NCBI GenBank assembly: GCA_030765525.1
Contig: JAVCCK010000003.1
Span: forward strand, 124,001 to 188,000
Length of the DNA: 64,000 bases
Direction: 5' to 3'
Source of the DNA: Candidatus Lernaella stagnicola
GTDB lineage: Bacteria; Lernaellota; Lernaellaia; Lernaellales; Lernaellaceae
Position 1 is the first letter of the stretch; each line of letters opens with the position of its first letter. Both the position numbers and the translations under genes were made by a program. The notes under the pieces were generated by a model. That model searched no databases. It worked only from the letters and a program-made list of their open reading frames with translations, and was not told where the DNA came from. Positions 8,777 to 17,947 of the stretch are shown piece after piece.

Positions 8777-9532
8777 TTACTCAAACCGGACGATACGCGC
8801 AAAGCTATCCGCCTTGAGCGACGCACCGCCCACGAGCGCACCGTCGATATCCGGCTGCGCCATGAGCGCATCGACGTTGTCCGGCTTAACCGCACCGCCG
8901 TACTGAATGCGCACCGCCGCGGCAAACGCTTCTCCGAAAGTGTCGGCGAGTTGCTTGCGGATAAACGCATGTACTTCCTGCGCCTCGTCCGGCGTGGCGG
9001 ACTTGCCCGCGCCGATCGCCCAGACCGGCTCGTAAGCGACCACGAGTTCGTCCAGATCCGCCGCGGTGAAACCGGCTAGACCTTCGGCGACCTGCACGCG
9101 GATCACCTCGAAGGTTTCGTCCGCTTTTCGTTGTGCGAGGGTTTCGCCGATGCAGTAGATCGGCCGCAAGCCGGCACCGAGCGCCGCCTTGATCTTGGCG
9201 TTGCAGCCCGCGTTGGTCTCGCCGAAATACTGCCGCCGCTCGCTGTGGCCGATCGCCACGTAATCGCAGCCCGCGTCACGAATCATCGGCATGGCGATTT
9301 CGCCGGTGAAGGCGCCGCCGGGTTCGGCGTGGCCGTTTTGGGCGCCCAGCGCGATATTGGTTCCCGCGATTTCTTCCCGCACGGCCGCCAGGGCCGTATA
9401 CGTGGGGATAAGCACCACGTCACGGTCGGAGATGTCGCCGACTTGCCCGGCAAGAGCCGCGGCCAGTTCGGCCGCTTCGGCGATCAAAAGGTTCATTTTC
9501 CAGTTTCCTGCCAGGATGGGGCGTCGACTCAT
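8777..9532 (-). CDS. tpiA: Triosephosphate isomerase
   Basis: This 251-residue enzyme interconverts dihydroxyacetone phosphate and glyceraldehyde 3-phosphate in the cytoplasm. Visible hallmarks are GNWKMN near the N-terminus (substrate Asn and Lys), IGHSERRQYFGE (electrophilic His), VAYEPVWAIG (catalytic Glu) and YGGAVKPDN (phosphate loop). The length is normal for the family. The start at 9532 is chosen because AGGA lies 9 nt upstream; a GTG at 9550 would place that ribosome site inside the gene. It is the last gene of the operon, 34 nt after pgk. Confidence 0.97.
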   Translation of the reverse strand: MSRRPILAGNWKMNLLIAEAAELAAALAGQVGDISDRDVVLIPTYTALAAVREEIAGTNIALGAQNGHAEPGGAFTGEIAMPMIRDAGCDYVAIGHSERRQYFGETNAGCNAKIKAALGAGLRPIYCIGETLAQRKADETFEVIRVQVAEGLAGFTAADLDELVVAYEPVWAIGAGKSATPDEAQEVHAFIRKQLADTFGEAFAAAVRIQYGGAVKPDNVDALMAQPDIDGALVGGASLKADSFARIVRFE

Positions 9533-9566
9533 TGGTTTTAATCCTTTCACTATGATGGGCTCGATC

Positions 9567-10754
9567 TCACGATTCGAGGGCGGCGATTCCGGGCAGTACC
9601 CGTCCTTCGAGCAATTCGAGGCTCGCCCCGCCTCCGGTTGAAATGTGACTGATTTGGCCGGCCACGCCGGCTTTCTTCACCGCACTGACCGAATCACCGC
9701 CGCCGACGATCGATACTGAATCGCTGGAAGCGACCGCACGGGCCACGGCGAAAGTGCCTTGGCTGAATTTTTCAATTTCGAAGACACCCATGGGTCCGTT
9801 CCATACGATCGTCTTGGCCGACGCAAGCGCCTCGGTAAACAACACAATCGATTGCGGACCGATGTCCAGACCCATCATGTCGGCCTCGAATTCGCCGTTG
9901 CGTATCACCTGCGCCGCGGCGTCGGCCGATACGGCGTCGGCCACGACATGGTCGACCGGCAATAGTATCTTCACGCCAAGTCTTTGGGCGCGGTTCAGCA
10001 CGGCCCGGCAATAGCCCAGCCGGCTTTGTTCCAGGAGACTCTTGCCGATTTCGTTGCCCAACGCCTTGAGGAAGGTATAGGCCATGCCGCCGCCGATGAT
10101 CAGCCCGTCCACTTTGTCCAGCAAATGCTCGACAACGCCCAGCTTATCGCTGACTTTCGCGCCGCCCAGCACCGCCCAAAACGGGGGCGTCGGATCCGCC
10201 AAAGCTTCCCGCAGGTAGCGCAACTCCTTGCGCATCAGGAAGCCGGCGCCCTTCTCCGCCACGGCCCGCGGCAGCGCGTCGATGCTGGCGTGCGCCCGGT
10301 GGCTGGCGCCAAAAGCGTCGTTGATATAGACATCGGTCAGTTCCGCGAGTTGCCGCGCGAAATCGGGGTCGTTAGCTGTTTCCCGCGGATCGAAGCGCAG
10401 GTTTTCCAGCAAGAGAATTTCGCCCTCTTTCAACTGGTTGGCCACAACTCTCACGCCGTCGGAATACACGTCCAATTCCTCGCGCATGATCACCGTGCGG
10501 TCGAGCAATTCCCGCACGTGCTCACCCACCGGCTTGAGCGACAGACTCTCGACCGCCTTCCCTTTCGGCCGGCCCAGATGGCTGGCCAGGATCAGCCGGC
10601 CACCCTTGCGAAGGATCTGGCGAATCGTGGGCAGCACGGCTTGAATTCGCGTATCGTCGGTGATTTGCCCGTCCGTGATCGGCACGTTCAAATCCGCGCG
10701 CAGAAAAACCCGTTTCCCTTCGATTTCCAGTTCGTCCACATACTTAATGGCCAT
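9567..10754 (-). CDS. pgk: Phosphoglycerate kinase
   Basis: This 395-residue enzyme transfers phosphate between 1,3-bisphosphoglycerate and ADP. The N-domain carries VFLRADLNVP, LASHLGRPKG and LLENLRFDPRE. The C-domain carries AVLGGAKVSDKL, a nucleotide-binding GPMGVFE, and the C-terminal GGGDSVSAV and STGGGASLELLEG loops. The length is typical. It overlaps the end of gap by 11 nt, so the two are translationally linked, and is followed 34 nt later by tpiA. Confidence 0.98.
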   Translation of the reverse strand: MAIKYVDELEIEGKRVFLRADLNVPITDGQITDDTRIQAVLPTIRQILRKGGRLILASHLGRPKGKAVESLSLKPVGEHVRELLDRTVIMREELDVYSDGVRVVANQLKEGEILLLENLRFDPRETANDPDFARQLAELTDVYINDAFGASHRAHASIDALPRAVAEKGAGFLMRKELRYLREALADPTPPFWAVLGGAKVSDKLGVVEHLLDKVDGLIIGGGMAYTFLKALGNEIGKSLLEQSRLGYCRAVLNRAQRLGVKILLPVDHVVADAVSADAAAQVIRNGEFEADMMGLDIGPQSIVLFTEALASAKTIVWNGPMGVFEIEKFSQGTFAVARAVASSDSVSIVGGGDSVSAVKKAGVAGQISHISTGGGASLELLEGRVLPGIAALES

Positions 10755-11787
10755 CGTTTCCTTCCTTCTCTGCCTGGATCATCCAGTGCATCATATCGAT
10801 CAGCCGGGCCGCGTAACCCATTTCGTTGTCGTACCACAGCATGACCTTGGCCAAGCTGCCCTTTTTACCGGCGACCATCGTGCGAGCCAAATCGACCGTA
10901 GCACTGGCCCGGCAACCGTTCAGGTCGCCGGAAACCACCGGGTCGCGCGTCACCTCCACGATGCCTCGCAGCGACCCGAGCGTCGCTTGATTCAGTACAT
11001 AATTAATCTCTTCTGCGTCCGTTGTCTTGCCAAACGAGAGATTTACATCGGCGAGGCTGACGTTGGGCGTCGGCACCCGCACCGACAAACCCGTGATCCT
11101 TCCTCTCATCCGCGGCAGGACGACACCCACGGCGGCGGTCGCCCCGGTGGAGGTCGGCACCATATTCATGGCTGCGGCGCGTGACCGGCAAAGGTCTTCG
11201 TGCGGCGCGTCCACCAGGTTCTGCCCCTTGGTATAGGCGTGGATCGTGGTCACCAGCGCGTGCTCGATGCCGAAATGTTCATCCAGCACCTGCACGACGG
11301 GCGCGAGGCAGTTGGTCGTGCAACTGGCGTTGGAAACCGCGTGGTCGCGCGCCGGATCGTATTGCTCGTGATTGACGCCCATCACGAAAGTCGGAAGCCG
11401 TTCGCGGTCGCCCGGATGGGGATTGGCCGAAAGCACGACTTTTCGCGCCCCGGCCTCCAAGTGGCCGGCCAACGCGTCGTAACGCGTGAACTGCCCCGTC
11501 GCCTCGAGCACACACCAAATGTCATGCGTCCGCCAATCACGCTGGCCCGGTGTCCCGCCGGACACGACTGGAATGCGGCGACCGTCGACAACGATGGCGT
11601 CACCCTCAGCCTCGACGGACCCCGGATAGCGACCGTGAACCGAATCATATTTCAGCAGGTAGGCCAACGTCGGCGCCTCGGCAACGTCGGCAATGGCGCC
11701 GATCTCGAAGACGTTTTGTTGCTGTGCTAGTCGGAAAAAGCAGCGCCCGATGCGGCCGAATCCGTGAATGGCGATGCGCGCGGTCAA
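10744..11787 (-). CDS. gap: Glyceraldehyde-3-phosphate dehydrogenase
   Basis: This is a phosphorylating GAPDH of about 347 residues, producing 1,3-bisphosphoglycerate with NAD(P)H. It has the N-terminal dinucleotide fold (IHGFGRIGR), the catalytic SNASCTTNCLAPVV with nucleophilic Cys, and the C-terminal WYDNEMGYAARLIDMM. The start is a TTG at 11787 (L-T-A-R-I-A-I-H). No ATG or GTG lies close to the family start, and a GGGAG ribosome site is about 11 nt upstream. The longer frame to 11862 adds 25 residues with no family match. First gene of the gap-pgk-tpiA operon. Confidence 0.96.
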   Translation of the reverse strand: MTARIAIHGFGRIGRCFFRLAQQQNVFEIGAIADVAEAPTLAYLLKYDSVHGRYPGSVEAEGDAIVVDGRRIPVVSGGTPGQRDWRTHDIWCVLEATGQFTRYDALAGHLEAGARKVVLSANPHPGDRERLPTFVMGVNHEQYDPARDHAVSNASCTTNCLAPVVQVLDEHFGIEHALVTTIHAYTKGQNLVDAPHEDLCRSRAAAMNMVPTSTGATAAVGVVLPRMRGRITGLSVRVPTPNVSLADVNLSFGKTTDAEEINYVLNQATLGSLRGIVEVTRDPVVSGDLNGCRASATVDLARTMVAGKKGSLAKVMLWYDNEMGYAARLIDMMHWMIQAEKEGNDGH

Positions 11788-11919
11788 GTAAACATTGTCT
11801 CCCGGAGCAGAAATTCGCGACTGGCAGGAGTTTAGCGCGAGCCCGCGCGGTGTCAACGGCATCGATCGGCGACGGCGCGTTGCGATAAGGCGCCCTGCAT
11901 CAACATGGTCGCGTTGTGG

Positions 11920-13716
11920 TTAGGTCAACCCCGCCAGCCACAGGTTCCACGTTGCCAGTAACATGATTTTTGCCGGGCGGCGCCAGACCGATCGGCATGC
12001 GGGCCCAAACAGCAAGGCGATCGCTTTTTCGGGATCGTACAGACGGCGGCCGAAATCCGGCGGATCGGCGATGAGCCGCGCGAAGTAATCGGCGTGCGCG
12101 GGGTCGTCCAGGTACGTCGCGTACGGCGCCTGCAAGCGAATCTTCGGCCGGTACGCGATCTCGTGCGGTACGCCAAGTAGCTTCGCCGCCTCCTTGACCA
12201 CGAGCTTGCCGCCCCCCTCTCCCACCAGCAAATGATGCGGCAGGCGCTGAGCAAAGGCGACTATCTCGCTGTCCAGGAAGGGGTAACGCATCTCCAGCGG
12301 GTTGGCCATGCCGATGCGGTCGTTCTTGAGCAGGATATTTTGCGGCAACGGCCCCAGCCGCTCGGTCGCCAGCACGAAGGGCAAACCTTCCGCGACGCCG
12401 TTACCGGCCCAAGTGGTCTGCATGTGTACCGCCTCACGCACAGCCTTGGCCCGGTCGGCAAGTGGCGAGCCGATCGCCGCGAGTTCCTCGGGTGAAAACA
12501 CCTGCACGAGTTCGAGGTATTTCTCGATCGTGGAGCCGCCGGATTCGTAGTGACGCGGATCGCAGTGAGCGTAACCCGCGAATAGCTCGTCGGCCCCGCC
12601 GCCCGAAAGCGCGACGCGAATGTCGACCGCCGCTCGCTTCGTCAGAAAATACAACGGCGGCGAACTGATACTCATGCAGGGGATGTCCTGGCGCCGGACC
12701 GCCTCGGGGAAACTCGCCGTCAGTGCGGCCGCGCCCGCCGTAACATGAACCGGCCTGGGTGCGCCCAAGGATTCCGCGGTCTGGTCGGCGAGATCGGCTT
12801 CGCTGAAGACTTCAGAGCGTCGTTCGAAACTATCCTTGAAATGGTAATCCCGTGTGCTGCCCGAGCCCTCGAAACCCACCGTGTAGGAGGGTCGTTCGAC
12901 CCGCATTTTCCGCAGCACGGCGGCGATCAAGCCCGAATCGACACCGCCGGAGAGAAAGAGCCCGTCGGGCGACTCGGTCGACAAACGCCGCGAAACCGCC
13001 GCGTGCATCAGGTTGGCCAGGGACGAAGCCGCGTCGCGCAGCGTGCCGCGAAAGCCGGGATGGAAACGCGGCAGGCCGAAGAACCGTTTCTCCAGCATGT
13101 CGGGTCGCACGGTGAGAATCGCACCGGGCTCAAGCTGCCGTACGTTTGCCAGCGGCGTTTCCGGCGCCGGGAAGAAACCCATGCGCAGGAAATACGTAAT
13201 CGCGTCCTCGTCGAGTTCACGCGGTGTCTGCGGGTCGGCCAGCATGCCGCACAGTTCGGACGCAAACACGATTTCATCGGGCGTTTCGCGATACAACAGC
13301 GGCAGAATGCCCGCAGCGTCACGGGCCAGGATCAGGCGGCGCCGTCGCTCATCCCACGCCGCGATGGCGAATTGCCCGTTGAATTCAGCGATAATTTCCG
13401 GCCCGCAATGGGAAAGCAGGCGCGGCAGCAGCACGGTGTCACCGCTGACCTCCTCCAGGCCGTGTCGAAACGCCAGCTCGCGCCAATTGAAAATCTCGCC
13501 GTTCCAGACGACGGTTATCCCCCGATAGCTCGCGGGCTGCGCGCCGCCGTCATGGTCTTCGAGACTGAAACGCTGGGAAAGCAGACATACAGGTCCCGCG
13601 GCATGTATACCCATTGCGTCTGGGCCGCGGTGGGCGATGGCCGCGCCGATTCGTTCCACGCGAGCGGTATCCGCGTTCGCGCCGTCACGTCGCCAGTGGC
13701 CTGCAATGCCGCACAT
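11920..13716 (-). CDS. asnB: Asparagine synthase, glutamine-hydrolysing
   Basis: This is a 598-residue, two-domain enzyme. The N-terminal class II amidotransferase begins MCGIAGHW, so Cys2 becomes the N-terminal nucleophile that releases ammonia from glutamine. The synthetase domain contains the pyrophosphate loop SGGVDSG near residue 250 and SGGGADELFAGY, which activate aspartate with ATP. The C-terminal region (RYPFLDSEIVAFAQRLP) is also family-typical. The length is slightly below the usual 610-640. It lies 9 nt downstream of the DUF366 gene. AsnB homologues also act in cell-surface sugar or peptide amidation, so the exact acceptor is not certain. Confidence 0.92.
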   Translation of the reverse strand: MCGIAGHWRRDGANADTARVERIGAAIAHRGPDAMGIHAAGPVCLLSQRFSLEDHDGGAQPASYRGITVVWNGEIFNWRELAFRHGLEEVSGDTVLLPRLLSHCGPEIIAEFNGQFAIAAWDERRRRLILARDAAGILPLLYRETPDEIVFASELCGMLADPQTPRELDEDAITYFLRMGFFPAPETPLANVRQLEPGAILTVRPDMLEKRFFGLPRFHPGFRGTLRDAASSLANLMHAAVSRRLSTESPDGLFLSGGVDSGLIAAVLRKMRVERPSYTVGFEGSGSTRDYHFKDSFERRSEVFSEADLADQTAESLGAPRPVHVTAGAAALTASFPEAVRRQDIPCMSISSPPLYFLTKRAAVDIRVALSGGGADELFAGYAHCDPRHYESGGSTIEKYLELVQVFSPEELAAIGSPLADRAKAVREAVHMQTTWAGNGVAEGLPFVLATERLGPLPQNILLKNDRIGMANPLEMRYPFLDSEIVAFAQRLPHHLLVGEGGGKLVVKEAAKLLGVPHEIAYRPKIRLQAPYATYLDDPAHADYFARLIADPPDFGRRLYDPEKAIALLFGPACRSVWRRPAKIMLLATWNLWLAGLT

Positions 13717-13725
13717 GCGCGAGCC

Positions 13726-14379
13726 TTAGGGAACCCAGCGCACTTTGGTCGTGGCGGCCAGCACTTTTTCGTAGTCTTTGGCGAAATTCTCGGCGACCCA
13801 CTCGCCGTACGCGACGGGGTCGATGCCGAGCATGTCCAGCGCGGCGGTCTGCACCGGCGTGCCCTCGGTGCTCACGTTGATGCCGGCGTGAATCAGGCAT
13901 GAAACCGGGCTGGCCGTGGCAATGGACACCGAGAGTTTTTTGCAGCCCGGGATGCTGTAGTGAAAGCGGCCGGAGAGCACAAACTGCGTCATGTCCTCGC
14001 CCTTGTCGAATTCGATTTCCGCCGGAAACAAGCAGTAGACATCGTTGCCGGACAATTCCACGTCGCATGCCACGTCGGGGGATTTCATCCAGCGCGCGCC
14101 GCGGGCCATCCAGCCGTTGAGCAGCCGCTGCGCCAACACCGCGGTCGTCAAGTCGATGCCGAACATCTCGACCACGTAGTGTACCTGGGAAGCGGCGAAG
14201 ATGGGGCGGTCGTGTACGGCGTCGTCACGGTCGATGAGTTTCTCGACGGTGATTTCGGTCGGCGCGATCCAACCCAAAATCGAGTCGCCTTGCACGCCGA
14301 AGTTTTCGAATGCGTACAAGCTTCGCAATTGCGACGCGTCATAGAGTTCGTGAAAACCGCTTTCAAACAATGCTTTCAT
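13726..14379 (-). CDS. DUF366 family protein
   Basis: This is a 217-residue, probably cytoplasmic protein with no signal peptide or membrane segment. It shows the features I associate with DUF366: an N-terminal DASQLRSLYAFENFGVQGDS block, VEMFGIDLTTAVLAQRLL, and the strongly conserved LSVSIATASPVSCLIHAGIN followed by GTPV. It starts behind a good AGGAGGG ribosome site and is followed 9 nt later by asnB, so the two are probably co-transcribed. The biochemical function of DUF366 is not known to me; the pairing with asnB may be a coincidence of gene order. Confidence 0.8.
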   Translation of the reverse strand: MKALFESGFHELYDASQLRSLYAFENFGVQGDSILGWIAPTEITVEKLIDRDDAVHDRPIFAASQVHYVVEMFGIDLTTAVLAQRLLNGWMARGARWMKSPDVACDVELSGNDVYCLFPAEIEFDKGEDMTQFVLSGRFHYSIPGCKKLSVSIATASPVSCLIHAGINVSTEGTPVQTAALDMLGIDPVAYGEWVAENFAKDYEKVLAATTKVRWVP

Positions 14380-14460
14380 GATCCCTCCTGCAACCTCTGT
14401 CGGGTCAGCATACGGAGAGAATCATCGAAATAAAAGCCTGCCGGTGGTCGCGTCGCGCGG

Positions 14461-15150
14461 TCAGCAGCCGCAGCCCGCGTCGGATTTGTTTTTCTCCACG
14501 TCATCATCGCTCGCCGTGTCATCGTTGTCATCGTCGTCCGCGGCGGTGTCGTCGCTCGGCTCGTTTTCATTGACGTAATCGTCGGGTTCGGGACCCAAAC
14601 CGCCGAACGCGGCATAAGGCGCGTAGCCGTCGCGCAGCAGTCCGGCGACCGGTTTCCATTGCTCGCGATCCATGTCGATCAAACCCATGGATTGATGGAA
14701 GGACGCCACGAAATCCGGCAGGCCGTTTTTAGTGAACCAGTCGAACACGCAGAACCACGTGGTCGCCGCCATCACGCCGGTATCTCGGACATCACGGCCA
14801 TTCCGAGACGATCCGCCACCAGGTAGGTATAGGGATGGTTCGGGTAGTGGCCCATCCGTAGGAAAAGCGCGTTGAGTTCCTTGATGATCGACAAATCCTC
14901 GACGATGCGTTCCCGACTCGCGCTGCGCCCCGTATCAGGCCATTCCTCATGCCGCGCCACGCCGGGCAGAAACGCGATGCGGCCGTTGAGCATCAAGCGC
15001 CCGTTTTCCCGCTCCACCGTTCGCACGCCGAACTGCGTGTGGTGAACGTCGATGACCTCGCCCGCGGTGAAGGTTACGATCGCTTCCCGGGAGCGTCGGG
15101 TCACTGAGTGCCACTTTTCCCCGGCGGTTGGCCGCCCGTTTTCGAAAAAC
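14461..15150 (-). pseudogene. Remnant of a secreted glycoside hydrolase family 2 gene
   Basis: Two pieces in different frames match successive parts of a GH2 (beta-galactosidase-like) enzyme. The first (about 15150-14772) covers the end of a beta-sandwich domain and the start of the TIM barrel (FGVRTVE, GVARHEEWPDTG, MGHYPNHPYTYLVADRLGM, SEIPA). The second (14775-14461) resumes near the end of the barrel (FDWFTKNGLPDF, MGLIDMDRE). The section that should carry both catalytic glutamates is missing and the frame shifts at the junction. Upstream, a TAG cuts off the sugar-binding N-terminus. The remnant keeps an Asp-rich tail ending in GCGC. It is likely a dead gene formed by deletions. Confidence 0.75.
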
Positions 15151-15210
15151 TAAAAAAAGTGACGTTTGGCACTTTTATTATGCGGCTATATTTCCGATAT
15201 TCTTATTCAA

Positions 15211-15897
15211 ATGACGGATAGACTCAATCACATCCAGTCGCAACGCGAAATCCGGGAAGTAATCCGAGAAGCGTGTGCCACGGGCGGTGCCATCAAAGTC
15301 GTGACACGCGATCATGGTACTTTTCACTCGTGTATCCTCCACACGTTTCACGGCGACCTGGTTATCGACCAACCGGAACCGGCTGCGGCGTGTGAGAACG
15401 TCGAGGCCGGAACGGAAGTGCAAATCCACTGCTTCCTCTCCGGCGCCGGCATGCACGTATTCAACACCCGCTACCTCGGTAAAATGGGAGCGACGTCCCA
15501 ACACCGCCTGGAGATGCCGGGGGAGATTAATTTCGTCCAGCGGCGGCAGGCCTTCCGCGTGGAGCCGGGGAATTCGCTGCCGGCCGAAATCGTATCTCTC
15601 TTGGGCCGGCCCGCGTTGGCGAAGACCCGCGTGGAGAACATCAGCATCACCGGAATCTGCCTCTCGTTCATCAAGTCCGCCGGTGTGAAGCCCGGCATGG
15701 AAATTCAGAAAATCCGCGTGTTGCTTAACAACACGGAGATGTTGGAACTCGACGGCATTATTCGGGGGGCCTGGCGCTCCAAGCACGGTCGTTTCTGCCT
15801 CGGTATCGCCTGGAAGCACCTTTCCCCCGAGAACCGGAAGATCCTCAACAACTACATCCTTTCCTGCCAGCGGTTTGAATTGCGCCGCGGAAGATAG
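15211..15897 (+). CDS. PilZ domain protein, probable c-di-GMP receptor
   Basis: This is a 228-residue cytoplasmic protein. The N-terminal half (about 1-105) looks like the YcgR/flagellar-brake type domain that precedes PilZ. The C-terminal half is a PilZ domain with the c-di-GMP-binding arginine motif RRQAFR near residue 113 and the matching ENISITGICLSF (N/DxSxxG type). Location beside flagellar operons on both sides suggests a role as a flagellar brake or motility regulator that responds to c-di-GMP (inference). The start at 15211 is the first ATG; an in-frame TTG at 15166 would add 15 residues, and neither has an obvious ribosome site. Convergent with the flhB-tail gene. Confidence 0.85.
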   Translation: MTDRLNHIQSQREIREVIREACATGGAIKVVTRDHGTFHSCILHTFHGDLVIDQPEPAAACENVEAGTEVQIHCFLSGAGMHVFNTRYLGKMGATSQHRLEMPGEINFVQRRQAFRVEPGNSLPAEIVSLLGRPALAKTRVENISITGICLSFIKSAGVKPGMEIQKIRVLLNNTEMLELDGIIRGAWRSKHGRFCLGIAWKHLSPENRKILNNYILSCQRFELRRGR

Positions 15898-16036
15898 CGA
15901 CTGCGGCGCGATGCGTAACAACGTTTCTCCGGCTGGTTTTTCGATCGAATAATCCGTGGCGAGGAAACAACGGTGCGCGCCATCAGGTCGGCTCATTCCA
16001 CAGGCCACCCGCGACTCGTGGTTCATCAACCAGCGC

Positions 16037-16324
16037 TTAGACGTCGCCTCGCCCGTTCATGCGGTAGACAAACGCGAGTACTTCAGCGACGGCTTGATAA
16101 AGCGCCGGCGGGATTTCTTCACCAAGCGGCATTCTGGCCAGCGCGGCGGCAAGGTCGGGATCTTCGCGTAACGGCACACCGGCGGCGATCGCTTTTTCGA
16201 TTATCTTCTCGGCGACCACACCCATTCCCTTGGCGGTCACGCGCGGCGCGCCGTCTTTGCCGGGATCGTATTTGATCGCGGCGGCGGCTTTGCGATCCAC
16301 TTTTTTTTCTTTCTTTTTGCTCAT
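16037..16324 (-). CDS. Stand-alone FlhB C-terminal-domain-like protein
   Basis: This is a 95-residue soluble protein resembling the cytoplasmic C-terminal domain of the flagellar export switch FlhB. It has a basic N-terminus (KKKEKK), [17 protein letters not shown] in place of the FlhB auto-cleavage strand, then [17 protein letters not shown] and [23 protein letters not shown], very close in pattern to the end of the true FlhB at 26030-27100. The NPTH cleavage site is absent. It overlaps the upstream FliK-like gene by 4 nt (ATGA). Such FlhB2/YlqH-type proteins accompany FliK-like proteins in other bacteria and may tune export specificity. Confidence 0.88.
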   Translation of the reverse strand: MSKKKEKKVDRKAAAAIKYDPGKDGAPRVTAKGMGVVAEKIIEKAIAAGVPLREDPDLAAALARMPLGEEIPPALYQAVAEVLAFVYRMNGRGDV

Positions 16325-17454
16325 GCTTTCACATCCAGCGTTCTTTTCTCGCCGTCCACTCGGATCATCGTTCGCAACTCGGGCAAGGGCCGCATGTCCA
16401 GCCCCTCGCGTACCGACACGGCCGGTGACAATCCCGCGCCGCGCAGCGCCTCGCGCAGATCCGGTATGGATTCCTCGAGGCGTTCGGCGGTTTGGGCGGT
16501 TTCGGTAAAAATCCGCACCGAGACACGAGACCCGTTCAACACAACGTGGGCCCGCACTTCCCCCAAACGCGACATGGTTAACCGAACCACGGCGGACATC
16601 GCGTCCGGATCGTCGCGCCCTCCCTCGGCGTCGTGACGTTTGTAGACCCAGATATCCGTGGGCTGCGGCTCGCCCTGATAGAGGAATGGCAGCGAAATAA
16701 ACAGGGGCCGGCCGCGGGCGTCAAGCAGCGCATTGAGGCCGCGAAAAAGGCCGATTTGCTCTTTAAGTGCGCCGGCCAGGTGGGTGAGGTTTTCGGCTTC
16801 GGCCGGCGTCAAGGAACCGCTGCGCTGCAAGAGACCTTGGAAGTCCTTTTTGCCGGCTTGAAGCATGCGGTCGAGTAGACCCGGCAGGTTGACGCCGAGA
16901 AACTCCCGCAGGCGGTCTCCCGATCCCATGGGAGAGAGACCGAGGACGGCACCCAGGTTTTGCAGATTCGCGGCGAGTCCGGTATCGGCCTTGAGCAGGG
17001 GAAGCAGCAGGGCGACGAGTTTTCCATACATCCCTGCCAGGCCGGTTTTTGCGTCGCCGAGTGATTGAAACGCCGGCCCGGCCAGCACCTGGGCGATGGT
17101 CTGCGATCGTTTTTCCATGCCGCCCAGTTTGGCGCGGACGAATTTTGCGAGATTCGTGAGCGTATTGCGGTCTTCGCCGACGCGCCGCAAGACAAAGCCC
17201 TTGCCCGAGCGCTGCACTACGACGTCGATTTTCGCGCCGACCGGAAAGTCCCCTTCGGCCCGGGCGGTGACGGGCGTGCCCTTGATATCGAGCATCACCT
17301 TGCCGCTTTCGAAGCGCTCCAGCACCGTGACCGCCAGTTTGTCGCCGTGCTGGAGGTTTTGCATCACCTGCCCGCGGCGTGCAACGAAGAAAGACATCGG
17401 CAGTCGCGGGCTCGTCCCGGTAGACGGGGTGGTCGGATGAAATTGGTTCGGCAT
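16321..17454 (-). CDS. fliK: Flagellar hook-length control (FliK-like) protein
   Basis: This is a 377-residue protein. The C-terminal third has the FliK-type domain: a conserved beta-strand block around residues 285-355 ([37 protein letters not shown]). The N-terminal part is Gly/Lys-rich and lacks a clear fold; the middle is helical. FliK measures hook length and triggers the export switch through FlhB. Its translational coupling to a free FlhB-tail protein supports that role. The start immediately follows the stop of the upstream small gene. It could also be a FliK paralogue, as only one copy is visible here. Confidence 0.75.
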   Translation of the reverse strand: MPNQFHPTTPSTGTSPRLPMSFFVARRGQVMQNLQHGDKLAVTVLERFESGKVMLDIKGTPVTARAEGDFPVGAKIDVVVQRSGKGFVLRRVGEDRNTLTNLAKFVRAKLGGMEKRSQTIAQVLAGPAFQSLGDAKTGLAGMYGKLVALLLPLLKADTGLAANLQNLGAVLGLSPMGSGDRLREFLGVNLPGLLDRMLQAGKKDFQGLLQRSGSLTPAEAENLTHLAGALKEQIGLFRGLNALLDARGRPLFISLPFLYQGEPQPTDIWVYKRHDAEGGRDDPDAMSAVVRLTMSRLGEVRAHVVLNGSRVSVRIFTETAQTAERLEESIPDLREALRGAGLSPAVSVREGLDMRPLPELRTMIRVDGEKRTLDVKA

Positions 17455-17766
17455 TTAGATCGTTACGTTGATGCGCTTGTAGCCTTGCGGCTTCTTTTCT
17501 TCGCCGTTTTCGGCTTCGTCGCGACTTTTAGCTTTTGCCTGCATCTTCCGCTTCCGGCGCCGCTTTTCTTCCTTTCGGCGCTTGCGGTCCTTCACTTTCT
17601 GGTTCTGTTCGGAGTTGTTGACGGATCGGTTGCGGACTTCCTGCTCGCGGGCGGCTTGCGATTCGGCGTTTTTCTGGTTGACGTCAACCGCCAGTTGCTG
17701 TGCGCTTTGCACTTGCCCAACGAGGTTGGATCCAGCGATAGTATTGGCAGCGCCGACGGGACTCAC
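17455..17766 (-). CDS. Small basic coiled-coil-like protein of the fliK operon
   Basis: This is a 103-residue protein that starts with GTG behind a strong AAGGAGG ribosome site. The N-terminal third is Asn/Gln/Ala-rich and likely helical; the middle is extremely basic (a run of Lys, Arg and Glu around residues 55-85). No membrane segment or known domain is seen. Its stop codon is directly followed by the fliK start codon. It resembles the small unnamed proteins often found at the head of flagellar fliK clusters. Function is unknown. Confidence 0.7.
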   Translation of the reverse strand: MSPVGAANTIAGSNLVGQVQSAQQLAVDVNQKNAESQAAREQEVRNRSVNNSEQNQKVKDRKRRKEEKRRRKRKMQAKAKSRDEAENGEEKKPQGYKRINVTI

Positions 17767-17791
17767 GTTCGCCTCCTTGCGAAAAGTTTAG

Positions 17792-17807
17792 CTCGTATCA
17801 TTACGAG
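17792..17807 (-). promoter_or_regulatory. Short hairpin in the leader of the fliK operon
   Basis: This is a perfect 6-bp inverted repeat, CTCGTA and TACGAG, around a 4-nt loop. It lies about 14 nt upstream of the ribosome site of the gene starting at 17766. It could be an operator or an mRNA hairpin that modulates translation; it has no T-run, so it is not a standard terminator. Confidence 0.4.
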
Positions 17808-17859
17808 TCGCAACAATAGGCCGGGCTCTCCTATGTCAAACCTATCCTTCCATTAACGT

Positions 17860-17886
17860 ATTTCGGCATTTCTCCAGGATTGTTTA
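17860..17886 (-). promoter_or_regulatory. Sigma-28 (FliA)-type promoter for the fliK operon
   Basis: On the minus strand, TAAA is followed after exactly 15 nt by GCCGAAAT. The FliA consensus is TAAA-N15-GCCGATAA, so the -35 core and the first five bases of the -10 box match with the right spacing. It lies about 95 nt before the first start codon of the operon, and fliA itself is encoded 3 kb away. Confidence 0.65.
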
Positions 17887-17947
17887 GCCAAAAAACGCCA
17901 CCTTTTGCGAATTTGGGAAAAAACGCGCCGCCAACGGTCTCACAAAG

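Noticed and set aside
15165-15182. Sigma-54-like TGGCAC...TGC before the PilZ gene
   Set aside because: The distance between GG and GC is 12 nt instead of the required 10, and the TTGC box is incomplete.
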